Assembly: GCA_946188105.1 (NCBI GenBank)
Contig: CAMHTQ010000002.1
Location: forward strand, 1 to 64,000
Reading direction: 5' to 3'
DNA length: 64,000 bases
Origin: an uncultured Alphaproteobacteria bacterium
GTDB taxonomy: Bacteria; Pseudomonadota; Alphaproteobacteria; Rs-D84
In this document: piece by piece, positions 1 to 10,139 of the stretch
Numbering within the stretch: position 1 is the first letter of the stretch
Layout: each line of letters opens with the position of its first letter
The notes under the pieces: generated by a model
What the model was told of the DNA's origin: nothing
Databases searched by the model: none
What the model saw: only the letters and a program-made list of their open reading frames with translations
Program-made: the position numbers and the translations under genes

Positions 1-28
1 AAAAAATATACGAAAAATCAAATATTAA

Positions 29-568
29 TCACTTGCGGACCGAGAATTCACAACCGCAGTAATTTTGACGATAAAAGTCAGATTCACGGTTGATTTTAAC
101 GCGTAATGCCTCGTCCCATTTAACAGGGATATATTGTATTTCACCACAAGATTGTTCTGCAGCGGCATCAACCTGGGATTGAGATTTAAAACGGGATACA
201 CCAAACACAGATGCAATAGCATTATATCCGTTTTCCAAGGCAAAACGACGGGCAAATTCAAAACGGTATGCAAAACATTTACTGCACCGCGCACCCCGTT
301 CAGGTTCATTTTCTAATCCGCGTACATATTCACGCCATGCATCATGGTCGTAATCGCCAACGGCATATTTTACCCCCAATTTTTCACAATATTTAATCTG
401 TTCATTTAATCGCTTTTGATATTCGGTGTCTGGGAATATATTCGGATTATAAAATAACACAATAAAATCATCGATATTTAGGATATTGCCATCCGCCAAT
501 TGCTTTATAGCACCACAAGAACATGGCGCACAACAAGACATTAAAACCAAGCGAATATTATTTTCCAT
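29..568 (-). CDS. queH: Epoxyqueuosine reductase QueH (DUF208 family)
   Basis: LMSCCAPCSCG N-terminal motif, FYNPNIFP, CxxCFxYR and YCGCEFS motifs typical of QueH; start moved from the ORF-track start to MENNIRL. Confidence 0.88.
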   Translation of the reverse strand: MENNIRLVLMSCCAPCSCGAIKQLADGNILNIDDFIVLFYNPNIFPDTEYQKRLNEQIKYCEKLGVKYAVGDYDHDAWREYVRGLENEPERGARCSKCFAYRFEFARRFALENGYNAIASVFGVSRFKSQSQVDAAAEQSCGEIQYIPVKWDEALRVKINRESDFYRQNYCGCEFSVRK

Positions 569-1298
569 TTTGCCTACTTTGACGAGTTCCATATTTACTG
601 ATTTCTGCAACAATCTTTTGCATAGTATTCACAACTTCGAATTGATTTGCAAAATAAATATTTTGCCCATCGGTATCTGTACGAACTTTTTGCACAAAAT
701 TAACGCGAGTAAATCTTTCGTTGTTACGATAATTGCTTTTAAGACACATACCAGTCCCAGTTAAATCTGGCCATCCATTTACATAAAATGGATAAAACGC
801 ATGGGAATAAAGATTATTTTTTACTTCGTGTTCAGGGTTGTTTTTATCTGTCGCAATATCAACCAATTTTAATACAGCAACACGGAAATTTTCGCGGCAC
901 GCATACATTTTTTCGAATACCAGATTTTGGTATATTTTTGTCGAATTTATAACCGTAGATTGTGCAGTTTCAAAGTTGCATACAGGAATTAATTTTTCAC
1001 AATAAATCTCGCACACAACATGATAACAATGAGATTTTTTTTCTGTATTTTTTCTGCATAACTTGAAATACCCGGATACTTTATCTATCCATTGTTTGCC
1101 ACCATCGACATTCACGTATATTTTCAGGTTATCTTTGATGCGTTCCACAGATATTTTGGAAAAATTATCATTAATAAAACCTTCTTGTTCGTTTAGCCAA
1201 GAAATCATTTTTTGTGCATCAATAGATTTTTTCAAAGTTTTAATTTCCCCAGATGCATTATAACCGACAATATTAAAAGTATGTTTTACCCCAGCCAT
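558..1298 (-). CDS. Hypothetical protein (246 aa)
   Basis: Long ORF in the same strand and operon context as queH; no recognised family. Confidence 0.65.
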   Translation of the reverse strand: MAGVKHTFNIVGYNASGEIKTLKKSIDAQKMISWLNEQEGFINDNFSKISVERIKDNLKIYVNVDGGKQWIDKVSGYFKLCRKNTEKKSHCYHVVCEIYCEKLIPVCNFETAQSTVINSTKIYQNLVFEKMYACRENFRVAVLKLVDIATDKNNPEHEVKNNLYSHAFYPFYVNGWPDLTGTGMCLKSNYRNNERFTRVNFVQKVRTDTDGQNIYFANQFEVVNTMQKIVAEISKYGTRQSRQNGK

Positions 1299-1356
1299 AA
1301 TATTTATTCCTATTTAAAATATAAAGGGGACTTTTTAAGCCCCCCTTTTTTATAAA

Positions 1357-1845
1357 TTATTTTCCTGCGACCTTTTCGTTTTGCATACGTGCAAAAACTG
1401 CAGCTAAAGCATCGCCATTATTAACCACGGGTTTTCCAAAATTACCTACAGGATAAATTGGATAACTGGCCTGACCAAATGTCAATGTTGTTTGACGATC
1501 CACAGATATATTTGCATGATCATGTCTTTTAAAAGAACGAGGATAATTTTCAACAACCAAATAATTACCACGACCTGTGCAACTAACAGATTTTGCATAT
1601 TTATTATGGCTTGCTAAATCTAAAATATCGCGTTCTGTTTGTTTTGCATTTCCGCGTTTAACACCAAAAATAAATTTTTCTGAATTTCCTTTTGCAATCA
1701 TAGTAAATTGCATATTCAAAACTTCGACATCTGCCAAATTTTCAATCTGTGTTTTAATAGCAGCCACAACATCAGAATATGATTCAGCATTAACTGCTGC
1801 ATTGTGTCTGGAATTCAAAGGACTATATGTAATTAATTGGACCAT
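1357..1845 (-). CDS. Hypothetical protein (162 aa)
   Basis: Intact ORF in a same-strand run of genes; no recognised domain. Confidence 0.65.
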   Translation of the reverse strand: MVQLITYSPLNSRHNAAVNAESYSDVVAAIKTQIENLADVEVLNMQFTMIAKGNSEKFIFGVKRGNAKQTERDILDLASHNKYAKSVSCTGRGNYLVVENYPRSFKRHDHANISVDRQTTLTFGQASYPIYPVGNFGKPVVNNGDALAAVFARMQNEKVAGK

Positions 1846-1858
1846 AACTTACCTCCGT

Positions 1859-2182
1859 TTATTTTTCTTTTGAAATCAATCTGCCAATCACGTCAACAGG
1901 GACAATTGTTGGGGCATGTGTTTTTTTATCAAATGTCTGTAAATTTTTGTCCAAGTAATATTCATGATCAATTTTTACAGCACCATTATCAACAACACGT
2001 TTATCAAAAACAACAGGTTGGTTATTCAACATAATTGCGGCAACCCCAGGAACATTACGTCTGGTTACATATCTTAACAATTGACCACGTGAATCAAATG
2101 ATGTTTCGCCTTTAAAAACCTGTGTACCTTTTAAATCATACACAGTTACATTGATAATTTTACCTGTGTTTTTATTCTTCAT
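1859..2182 (-). CDS. Hypothetical protein (about 107 aa)
   Basis: ORF MKNKNTGKIINVTVYDLKG...; tightly spaced with the downstream gene; ATG at 2182 preferred over the track start. Confidence 0.6.
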   Translation of the reverse strand: MKNKNTGKIINVTVYDLKGTQVFKGETSFDSRGQLLRYVTRRNVPGVAAIMLNNQPVVFDKRVVDNGAVKIDHEYYLDKNLQTFDKKTHAPTIVPVDVIGRLISKEK

Positions 2183-2262
2183 AATATACCCCTCTTGTAT
2201 TTTCAAAAACGCGTAAGTGCCATATTATCAAAATATGCCCTGATGTCAACCGCAGATTTATC

Positions 2263-4242
2263 TTATTTTTTGAAAATTTCACCGATTTTTGCAGATGAAT
2301 CTAATTCTATGATAGAATCAGCATCATTGCCAATGCCCAATTCTTTGGCACTGCACATCATACCATTGGATTTGATGCCTGCAACATTACGCGCAGCAAG
2401 TGGTTTTGTTGTATTCGGCAATACACACCCAACTGGTGCAAAAACACCAATCATGTCGGTATGCACATTTGGTGCGCCACATACGACTTGCAATTTTTCA
2501 GCCCCCGTATCAACGGTTAAAATATGCAAATCATCGCGTTTTTCGTGGTCTTTAACAGATACAACCTTTGCAACGATTGGTTGAACAACCGCCTTTTTAG
2601 CAGAATATTTTTCAACAATTTCTGTGATTTTTTCATCATCAAATCTTTCAAATAGATTTTCAGGAATTGTGAATTCTTCATTATCGGCAATTCTGCGTTC
2701 AAAAGTTGTTGGCCATGATAAATCATGTTTAACCGTAAAGATATTTTGCATCTTGGTCGCGGTATCTGGCATAAATGGTGCAGACACACGTGCATACAAA
2801 TCAATCAGTTGGAAACATTCATTCAACACATCGCGTGCTTCGTCCATTTTACCTTCTTTAACCAATACCCATGGTGCAACCTCGGTCATATATTCATTAC
2901 CAATCGCATACAACGAACGTAATGCCACAATAGATTTACGGAATTCACATTCTTCCAAGGCATTTGTTAATTCGTTCAATTTTTCATTTATGCGATTTGC
3001 CAAATCTGTATCGAATTTAACATCGGCTGGGACATGTGTTCCAAAATTTTTCGCAGATAACTTGCATACACGCGACACAAAGTTACCCAACATACCATTT
3101 AAATCTTTGTTGACAATTTCAGCAAATCTTTGAACTGTAAAATCTGTATCATCTGTTTCTGGTGCGGATGCCAACAGTGCATAACGCCATACATCCGCAG
3201 GTGCAATTGATAAAGCATTGTCCAAGAATATTCCATTTCCTGTGGATTTAGAAATTCTTGCACCATTGAAATTCAAAAAGTTCAAGCCCTTTAATACATC
3301 AACAGTTTTCCAATTATCATCCATCGCTAATTCTTGTGATGGGAAAAATACCGCATGGAAAGAAACATTATCTTTGCCCATAAATTCCACGTATTTGCAA
3401 TCTGGATTTTTCCACCAAGAAGCCCAATCGTCAGTTGCTGCCTGTGATATAGAAATATAACCCCATGGTGCATCAAACCAAACATAGAAAACTTTGTCTT
3501 CGAAACCTGGTTTATTAACAGGAATCCCCCACTTTAAATCACGAGTAATTGGATTATCACGCAAACCTTCATCCAACCATTTGTTTGCAATTGCAATAGC
3601 GGTTTTTGACCAACCCTGACGAGAATTAACCCATTCACGCAATTTATCTTGGATACCACTTAATTTAAAATACAGATGTTTTGTTTCACGCATTTCAACC
3701 GGTGAATTTGGATCCGTTGCACTATGTGGATTAATCAATTGATCTGGATCCAATGTTGCGCCGCATTTACCGCATTCGTTTCCGTATGCACCATCGCAAC
3801 CACATTTTGGACATGTGCCAATAACATAACGATCTGCCAAGAACTTTTTTTCATTTACTGAATAAGGTTGCTGTGATGATTTTTCATAAACCATGCCCAA
3901 TTTATCCAGACGTTCAAACAATTCATGAATTAATTTTTCGTGCAATTTTGTATGTGTGCGTCCATATAAATTAAAAGATAAATTAAAATCACGCACTGCA
4001 TCCAAATGTTTTGCCCGGTATTTATCGACATATTCTTCGACAGGAATACCTTCTTTTAACGCACCAACCTCAGATGGTGTGCCATGTTCATCTGAACCGC
4101 CAATATACAATACATCGCGTCCCATTGCACGACAAAAACGTGCATAAACATCCGACGGTAATAAACAGCCAATCAAATGTCCAATGTGTAAAACATTGTT
4201 CACATAAGGTAATGCCGATGTAATCAAATATTTTTGTGCCAT
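2263..4242 (-). CDS. metG: Methionyl-tRNA synthetase with C-terminal EMAPII-type tRNA-binding domain
   Basis: SALPYVNNVLHIGHLIG, Zn-knuckle CPKCGCDGAYGNECGKCG, ISKSTGN (KMSKS-equivalent); C-terminal VVSVKDHEKRDDLHILTVDTG...QVVCGAPN. Confidence 0.97.
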   Translation of the reverse strand: MAQKYLITSALPYVNNVLHIGHLIGCLLPSDVYARFCRAMGRDVLYIGGSDEHGTPSEVGALKEGIPVEEYVDKYRAKHLDAVRDFNLSFNLYGRTHTKLHEKLIHELFERLDKLGMVYEKSSQQPYSVNEKKFLADRYVIGTCPKCGCDGAYGNECGKCGATLDPDQLINPHSATDPNSPVEMRETKHLYFKLSGIQDKLREWVNSRQGWSKTAIAIANKWLDEGLRDNPITRDLKWGIPVNKPGFEDKVFYVWFDAPWGYISISQAATDDWASWWKNPDCKYVEFMGKDNVSFHAVFFPSQELAMDDNWKTVDVLKGLNFLNFNGARISKSTGNGIFLDNALSIAPADVWRYALLASAPETDDTDFTVQRFAEIVNKDLNGMLGNFVSRVCKLSAKNFGTHVPADVKFDTDLANRINEKLNELTNALEECEFRKSIVALRSLYAIGNEYMTEVAPWVLVKEGKMDEARDVLNECFQLIDLYARVSAPFMPDTATKMQNIFTVKHDLSWPTTFERRIADNEEFTIPENLFERFDDEKITEIVEKYSAKKAVVQPIVAKVVSVKDHEKRDDLHILTVDTGAEKLQVVCGAPNVHTDMIGVFAPVGCVLPNTTKPLAARNVAGIKSNGMMCSAKELGIGNDADSIIELDSSAKIGEIFKK

Positions 4243-4262
4243 AATGAACCCTTTGGTTTCAA

Positions 4263-4289
4263 TAAAAAAACGACCAATACTTTGGTCGT
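4263..4289 (-). terminator. Rho-independent terminator after tRNA-Val(GAC)
   Basis: ACGACCAA-TACT-TTGGTCGT hairpin followed by a T tract on the minus strand. Confidence 0.75.
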
Positions 4290-4303
4290 CTTTTTCGAAT
4301 TTC

Positions 4304-4380
4304 TGGTGGGTGGTATTGGGCTCGAACCAACGACCTCCACGATGTCAACGTGACGCTCTAGCCAACTGAGCTAACCACCC
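4304..4380 (-). tRNA. tRNA-Val(GAC)
   Basis: Minus strand GGGTGGTTAGCTCAGTTGGCTAGAGC...TTGACAT...GGTTCGAGCCCAATACCACCCACCA; full cloverleaf, anticodon GAC, encoded CCA. Confidence 0.95.
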
Positions 4381-4421
4381 AAAGCCAAACCATTATAACA
4401 ATAAAATTTTGATTTGCAAAT

Positions 4422-4447
4422 AAAAACTGCCCAGAATAATCTGGGCA
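4422..4447 (-). terminator. Rho-independent terminator after tRNA-Val(TAC)
   Basis: TGCCCAGA-ATAA-TCTGGGCA stem followed by TTTTT on the minus strand. Confidence 0.75.
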
Positions 4448-4467
4448 ATTTACAAACAACCAAACGA

Positions 4468-4544
4468 TGGTGGATGTTAAGAGACTCGAACTCCTGACCC
4501 TCTGCGTGTAAAGCAGATGCTCTAGCCAACTGAGCTAAACATCC
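4468..4544 (-). tRNA. tRNA-Val(TAC)
   Basis: Minus strand GGATGTTTAGCTCAGTTGGCTAGAGCATCTGCTTTACACGCAGAGGGTCAGGAGTTCGAGTCTCTTAACATCCACCA; anticodon TAC, encoded CCA. Confidence 0.95.
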
Positions 4545-4615
4545 AACAAAGGTACTTTGATTATAGAAAAAAAAATAACATTGTCTAGTTTTTTTTATAA
4601 TTTTTTCAAAGCATT

Positions 4616-4641
4616 AAAAAACCGGCTGTTGCCGGCTTTTT
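4616..4641. terminator. Hairpin terminator downstream of the SIMPL gene
   Basis: CCGGC-TGTT-GCCGG flanked by A and T tracts on both sides. Confidence 0.7.
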
Positions 4642-4653
4642 ATATTAAATATT

Positions 4654-5370
4654 TTATTCCAAAAAGTATTCAACTGTTGCCACAACACGAACCTTTTTAT
4701 TTATCTGTTGTGATTCGGATTCGTTAGAATCATCACGTGGCAAAATTGAAAATACGCCCTGATTTGCAAAATGGATTTTACCAACCTTGCTATCAGATGA
4801 TTTTGCAAATTCCAATGCGGCCTGACGTGCATTTTTTGTCGCCAATTCCAACATTTGTGGCTTTATCTCGTTCAATTTTGTGAATACATAAGAAACCGGA
4901 GAATTATATTGATTTTCAAACACAACCCCAGAATCAATCAAATCACCGGCCTTGGTATATGTTTCTGCAACATTATGCACCTGGTTTGAACGAACAGTCA
5001 GTGATTTTGTTAAAATAAACCGAGATGTTACAGGATCATTTCCACGATATGGATTTGCCATCAAATCATTTGTTTCAACGCCACCTAATTCAATTTCAGA
5101 ATCAGAAAATCCATTGTTATGTAAAAAGTTAATAATAGCATCTGTTTGTTTTTCCAATTTGGTTTTTGTTTCAACCAAATTATTTCCAGTTGCGACATAT
5201 TTAATATTCCAAATTGCCAAATTTGCCTCGACATCTTGTTCTGCCAATCCTTTGACAGTGACCGAGTTATAGTTAAATTTGGAATGATAGTAATAATACC
5301 CAGGGAAAAAGCCAACAAACAGCAAACCCAAAGCAATAATCACTACATATAATGCAGATAATTTTTTCAA
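4654..5370 (-). CDS. SIMPL (DUF541) domain periplasmic protein
   Basis: N-terminal TM/signal, then 'SVTVKGLAEQDVEANLAIWNIKYVATGNNL' typical of SIMPL-domain proteins. Confidence 0.8.
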   Translation of the reverse strand: MKKLSALYVVIIALGLLFVGFFPGYYYYHSKFNYNSVTVKGLAEQDVEANLAIWNIKYVATGNNLVETKTKLEKQTDAIINFLHNNGFSDSEIELGGVETNDLMANPYRGNDPVTSRFILTKSLTVRSNQVHNVAETYTKAGDLIDSGVVFENQYNSPVSYVFTKLNEIKPQMLELATKNARQAALEFAKSSDSKVGKIHFANQGVFSILPRDDSNESESQQINKKVRVVATVEYFLE

Positions 5371-5426
5371 TTCAACTCTCCTTTGTTTTTATTTTAATCA
5401 CGCACAATTTTTTATACAAGATATTT

Positions 5427-6194
5427 TTATCTGTGTTTTTGTTCCCAGGCTAATGTATTTTTAATATATTCTGCTGCACGTTTGGGGTCAAATTTATCGT
5501 CAGTCTTTAATTTGCCTTCGGCATCAATCCATATAGCATGCGCGCCGGCAACCCGCGATATTTTTGTTAAATTTTCGGCAACATTTTCCGGTGACAGACC
5601 ACCAGAATAACCTTGGTAGTGAAAATATGGATACACTGGTGCCCGCCATACACCCGCATCACGACCCGTTCCACCCGATTCATCAAATAATAAACTAAAG
5701 TTTGCACCAATTTTATGTAATTGTTGAACCGCATTTTTTGTGCGTGCATTATATTGGATAATAAAATCTTTATCTTCATAATATTCAATCAATGTTTTCA
5801 ATTTATGTGCATTAAAATTGTCGGCGGTTTTTTGTGGCATATTTAATTGAATACGTTTAACAACAGGTTGCAAACGAGTCATATGTTGCTCGTACCACCT
5901 ATCTGCATTAAACAATGGTTGTAATGCAACAGGTACTGTTCCATTGCAAATATCATCACACCAATCATTATTTACATGAATTGCAAGGTTACATACGTCC
6001 TGTATTGTGATACTATCAGACATCATATCAACCAATTGTTTTATCCATTTATATCTTTCGGTGTCGGGTGAAACTTTGCCTGGATGCATTTGGACGGCGA
6101 TTTCAACGCGCGGGTCCATTTTACACAAACCAAACAATTCTTCGTATGTATTATGATTGCGTGGGTCAGAACATGTAATGTATCTTATATCCAT
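5427..6194 (-). CDS. TrpF-like (phosphoribosylanthranilate isomerase-like) TIM-barrel protein
   Basis: C-terminal 'LLFDESGGTGRDAGVW...GYSGGLSPENVAENL' resembles TrpF GGTG and GGLxPENV motifs; N-terminal VKICG motif absent. Confidence 0.55.
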   Translation of the reverse strand: MDIRYITCSDPRNHNTYEELFGLCKMDPRVEIAVQMHPGKVSPDTERYKWIKQLVDMMSDSITIQDVCNLAIHVNNDWCDDICNGTVPVALQPLFNADRWYEQHMTRLQPVVKRIQLNMPQKTADNFNAHKLKTLIEYYEDKDFIIQYNARTKNAVQQLHKIGANFSLLFDESGGTGRDAGVWRAPVYPYFHYQGYSGGLSPENVAENLTKISRVAGAHAIWIDAEGKLKTDDKFDPKRAAEYIKNTLAWEQKHR

Positions 6195-6196
6195 AT

Positions 6197-7294
6197 TTAA
6201 TCCTTTTTGTTATTCAATCGCAACTGCCCACATGCAGAACCGATATCGGTTCCTCTCTCTCGCCTGATGCGACAATGTATTCCGTTTTTAATTAAAATAT
6301 CTTGGAAACGATGGACTGCATTGCCTGATGGTGACGCAAAGTCGCGTTCGTCCACAGTGTTCCATGGAATTAAATTCACCATACAGTTTTTACCATGTAA
6401 TAATTTAGATAAATCTTCTGCATATTCCGGTGTACAGTTATACAGAATTGTTTCGCCATTTTCGTCTTTTTTACCCAATAAAATGTATTCAATCATCAAC
6501 TGGCGATTATGCAGATTTGTAAAATCATCAGCCGCCTTTAACACATCGGCAATTTTATATTTATTGTTTATTGGCATAACGGTTGAACGTAAATTATCAT
6601 CTGGTGCATGCAATGAAATAGCTAAATTTATCGGCCGTCCCCATTTTATCAAATCATAAATACCTGGCACAATTCCGCATGTTGATACAGTAATTCTCCG
6701 CCAACTGATATTCAAATCGTGATTTGCGCGTTCTAAAAATCCAATAACATTTTCTGTGTTTTGTAATGGTTCACCTGTCCCCATAACAACAATATGTGAA
6801 ACATCATTATTATTAGGATCGCCATTGGGTTTAATTTGTTTGTCATCTGTTGTATTACGTAATTCCCATTGGGCAACCAGTATTTCAGAAAATATTTCGT
6901 CTGTTGTTAAATTGCGTTTTAATCCAAGTAATGTACTGGCACAAAATTTACATCCCATTGCACAACCAGCCTGGGAACTGACGCATACAGAATTACCGTA
7001 TGTTGTCCGCATCAAAACACATTCAATTTGTTCAGAATCATTTAATTCTAATAAAAATTTGGTTGTCTCACCATCAGCAGATACTAATTTTTTTACAATT
7101 TTAACAGGCAGAGTTTGTGCCACCGCTTCCAACTTTTCACGTAATGCCAGTGGTATGTTTTTCATAGACATAAAATCAGGTGCGCCCCGCAACAGCCAAT
7201 CACGAATTTGTGCGGCCCTGAATTTAGGTTCGCCTAAATCGGTAATAAATTTTTGCAGTTCAGCATCTGTTAAAGAAAAAAGAATCTGTTTCAT
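6197..7294 (-). CDS. rlmN: 23S rRNA (adenine2503-C2)-methyltransferase RlmN
   Basis: CAMGCKFCAS radical-SAM CxxxCxxC, VVMGTGEPLQN, RITVSTCGIVPGI, IGSACGQL. Confidence 0.97.
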   Translation of the reverse strand: MKQILFSLTDAELQKFITDLGEPKFRAAQIRDWLLRGAPDFMSMKNIPLALREKLEAVAQTLPVKIVKKLVSADGETTKFLLELNDSEQIECVLMRTTYGNSVCVSSQAGCAMGCKFCASTLLGLKRNLTTDEIFSEILVAQWELRNTTDDKQIKPNGDPNNNDVSHIVVMGTGEPLQNTENVIGFLERANHDLNISWRRITVSTCGIVPGIYDLIKWGRPINLAISLHAPDDNLRSTVMPINNKYKIADVLKAADDFTNLHNRQLMIEYILLGKKDENGETILYNCTPEYAEDLSKLLHGKNCMVNLIPWNTVDERDFASPSGNAVHRFQDILIKNGIHCRIRRERGTDIGSACGQLRLNNKKD

Positions 7295-8109
7295 AATTTA
7301 TATCTTTCGTCTTTGATAACAACAACGGCTTTGCGTCTCAGTTGTTTTAATTGTTGTTCAGCCATAAACATTGCTTGTTTATATTCTGCATTTTGTTTAA
7401 TTATTTTATTTAAATTTCCATATTCTTTTGATGTTTTAGTACTGCAAATCAAAAACACATCAGAATTCACAGGTTTTGACCAAGTCAAGGTTGGCAAACC
7501 CACCAAAACATCACGAATATCTGGTGCTAATTCATATTGTTTTGCAGTAAATTTTTGTGGCGAACCACCAAAATTTTCCGCCATTTTTATAGCATCATCA
7601 CAGCTTTTTGGTTTTTCTAATTTATCTATAATTTCTTGTGGAATATCAATCAATCTTACCAGTGTCATATCAATTGGTAATCCGCGTTCGCGTGCTAATT
7701 CTGCTTTTTCAGCCTCGATATCTGCACTGCTGATATCAACCATTGGTAATACGGTTTTTGCAACAATAATTTGCCACGCGATGTTTGCACGTACAGCGTC
7801 CCTGGCAATTGCTTTTTCGTTTTCAGATAATGCAGGTAATCCCATACGACTCAACTCTTTATCAACATCTTTGTCGGATGGGTTAATACCAAAATTTGCC
7901 GCATAATTTAATTTAACCGTATCATCAATTATGTTTTGCAAGGCAACACGTCTGTTATCCGTAGAAATATTTCCTTGGTATGCCATTAACTTTGTTCTGG
8001 CCGTAATATCGGCATCAGTTACCGTTTTGCCATTTATTGTTGCAACCACAGTTGTTGCATATGCTGGCAAACAAAACAAACATAACAAAGCAATAAAATA
8101 TTTTTTCAT
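7291..8109 (-). CDS. SurA-like periplasmic chaperone (SurA N-terminal-like; no obvious parvulin domain)
   Basis: Signal peptide; 'VVATINGKTVTDADITARTKLM' SurA-N-like; located directly downstream of lptD as in lptD-surA operons. Confidence 0.6.
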   Translation of the reverse strand: MKKYFIALLCLFCLPAYATTVVATINGKTVTDADITARTKLMAYQGNISTDNRRVALQNIIDDTVKLNYAANFGINPSDKDVDKELSRMGLPALSENEKAIARDAVRANIAWQIIVAKTVLPMVDISSADIEAEKAELARERGLPIDMTLVRLIDIPQEIIDKLEKPKSCDDAIKMAENFGGSPQKFTAKQYELAPDIRDVLVGLPTLTWSKPVNSDVFLICSTKTSKEYGNLNKIIKQNAEYKQAMFMAEQQLKQLRRKAVVVIKDERYKL

Positions 8110-8126
8110 CTTTCTTTCCTTAAATT

Positions 8127-10139
8127 TTAGTAATCCAATCCAAATCTGAACTGGATGGTTGCCTTTCCAGAATAATCCTGACGAACAGCATAATCACGAT
8201 GATACCCCAAAGATAAGAAATAGCAAGGATGTTTATAATACAGTCCCCCAGAATGTCTTTGGAAATGATGATATGTGTTGTTATAAATTGCATTAAAATT
8301 AAAAGACAATCTTTCTGTTAATTGTATTCTTAAACCACCAACAGTTTCATTGATATCTTGTCCTAAAAATGCCTCGTCCAGTTGTTCGGACCAAATATGT
8401 CCAACATAAACATAATTTTTACTGGTACCTAATCTGCCATCTGTTTCGATATGACGTAATACTAATGTATCACTATCTAATCTGAAACGGGAATTTAATC
8501 CTAACCAACTGCCATTATCCAAACCAACGCGTCCAACATAGTCAGATTTGCCACGGTGGAATCCGCTGTTGGGATCGGTTTCTGTTCTGGATGTAAAATC
8601 ATAACTTTGTCCTAAAAACACCTCGGCAGATTGTCCGTCATCGCTGTATGTTGCCCATCTGGCACCGTAATCAGCAAATGTTCCATTTTCCCACAAATCA
8701 TAACCAGCAAAACGATTGTTTGAAAACAATGTAACATCAGATAACAAAGCGCCAACTGAATCATTACTTGCTGCAAAAATTTCTTGGGTATTTGTGTGAC
8801 GCATCACTGTCAATCTGGCGCGTGGTTCAATAATTTGTGTCCAATGTGTTCCAGGACGGAATAAAGGCAATCCCCACTCTAAATAACCGCTTGGTAAAAA
8901 TCTGTCTTTCATACCGGTAAAATCATTAGACCCGACCAAGTCATAATTTTGGAAATTATAAACATCATATCTGGCATCTAAACTGGCGGTAATTCTGTTG
9001 CCACCCCATAATGTCCATGGCGAGACAATTCGTGCATCGCCAATGATACGTTGCATATTTGTATTGTCGTGTCCATCAATTCCTAAAATATCACTACTGA
9101 ATACGGCATATGTTTCACGATATAGGGGTGCAGTTTGATAAACACCACGAATGTTTGGTAAAATATTTCCGTTTACGGTTGTTTCGGTGCGTTTAGCATC
9201 ACGTAATTCTTGGAATATATGGGTGTCCGCCATAACATAACCAGATTGTCCAAATAATTCAATTTCAGCCCCCGAATCCAAATATGGTTGATCATTAAAG
9301 AATCCATATTTCTGCAAATATGTTTTATCAGATGTTCTTTCCAAAGAGATATTAGCACGTGCATATTCACCCAGTTCAATAACATCATTATTGAAAATGT
9401 GCCAACGATTTTTACCTTCTTTATTGTGTGTAAATGAACCTCTGGTTCTGTATTCAGAATGTTCTGCATTTAATCTGTGTTCTAATTGTAATAACGGATT
9501 TTCGTTTGTCAGGTATGATAAAGTTACTGTCGCATCATGATATTCAGAAAACGATAAATATACCGGCACATTGATTTGTGTTCCCATTTCGTTTGTAGAA
9601 TTTAAATCAGGTATTAACAAACCACTTTTATATTTAACACCTGGGTCTGGCATAACATAGTATGGGAACCAAAACACTGGTAAATCATACATATACAGTA
9701 TTGGACTATAAAAAGCCAAATCACGTTCTTTTAAATCATGTTTAATTTTTGTTGCATAAATTTCCCATGCATTACCAAAAGAATCACAATCATAACATGC
9801 GGTAAATAATGCATCTTTGGCAACAGAAATATCACCATCCCTGTAAACCTCTTGGGCCTTTACATAAACATGATCACCCAACCATAACTCTATATCATTT
9901 CCAGAAATATTAGAACCTTTGTTAGAAAATTCAGAATCATTTAATTTTAATTTCTGTCCGGATTCTGTTGTGATTGTTGTGTTGCCATGTGTTGAAAATG
10001 TTGAATTTTTAACATTATACTCTATTCTGTCAGCTGTAATAGTTTTTGGTTCGTCTAAACTCAAATTCCCAGGCGATGCATACGCATACGAGCAATAAAG
10101 CATGGTAAAAAATGATAAAAATTTACTTACAGTTTTCAT
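8127..10139 (-). CDS. lptD: LPS-assembly protein LptD
   Basis: Signal peptide, OstA-like 'ITADRIEYNVKNSTFSTHGNTTITTESGQKLKLNDSEFSNK', 'VFWFPYYVMPDPGVKYKSGLLIPDL' and C-terminal beta-barrel. Confidence 0.92.
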   Translation of the reverse strand: MKTVSKFLSFFTMLYCSYAYASPGNLSLDEPKTITADRIEYNVKNSTFSTHGNTTITTESGQKLKLNDSEFSNKGSNISGNDIELWLGDHVYVKAQEVYRDGDISVAKDALFTACYDCDSFGNAWEIYATKIKHDLKERDLAFYSPILYMYDLPVFWFPYYVMPDPGVKYKSGLLIPDLNSTNEMGTQINVPVYLSFSEYHDATVTLSYLTNENPLLQLEHRLNAEHSEYRTRGSFTHNKEGKNRWHIFNNDVIELGEYARANISLERTSDKTYLQKYGFFNDQPYLDSGAEIELFGQSGYVMADTHIFQELRDAKRTETTVNGNILPNIRGVYQTAPLYRETYAVFSSDILGIDGHDNTNMQRIIGDARIVSPWTLWGGNRITASLDARYDVYNFQNYDLVGSNDFTGMKDRFLPSGYLEWGLPLFRPGTHWTQIIEPRARLTVMRHTNTQEIFAASNDSVGALLSDVTLFSNNRFAGYDLWENGTFADYGARWATYSDDGQSAEVFLGQSYDFTSRTETDPNSGFHRGKSDYVGRVGLDNGSWLGLNSRFRLDSDTLVLRHIETDGRLGTSKNYVYVGHIWSEQLDEAFLGQDINETVGGLRIQLTERLSFNFNAIYNNTYHHFQRHSGGLYYKHPCYFLSLGYHRDYAVRQDYSGKATIQFRFGLDY

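Noticed and set aside
7313-7906. 197-aa + strand ORF opposite the SurA-like gene
   Set aside because: Shadow ORF; the minus-strand ORF has a signal peptide and operon context.
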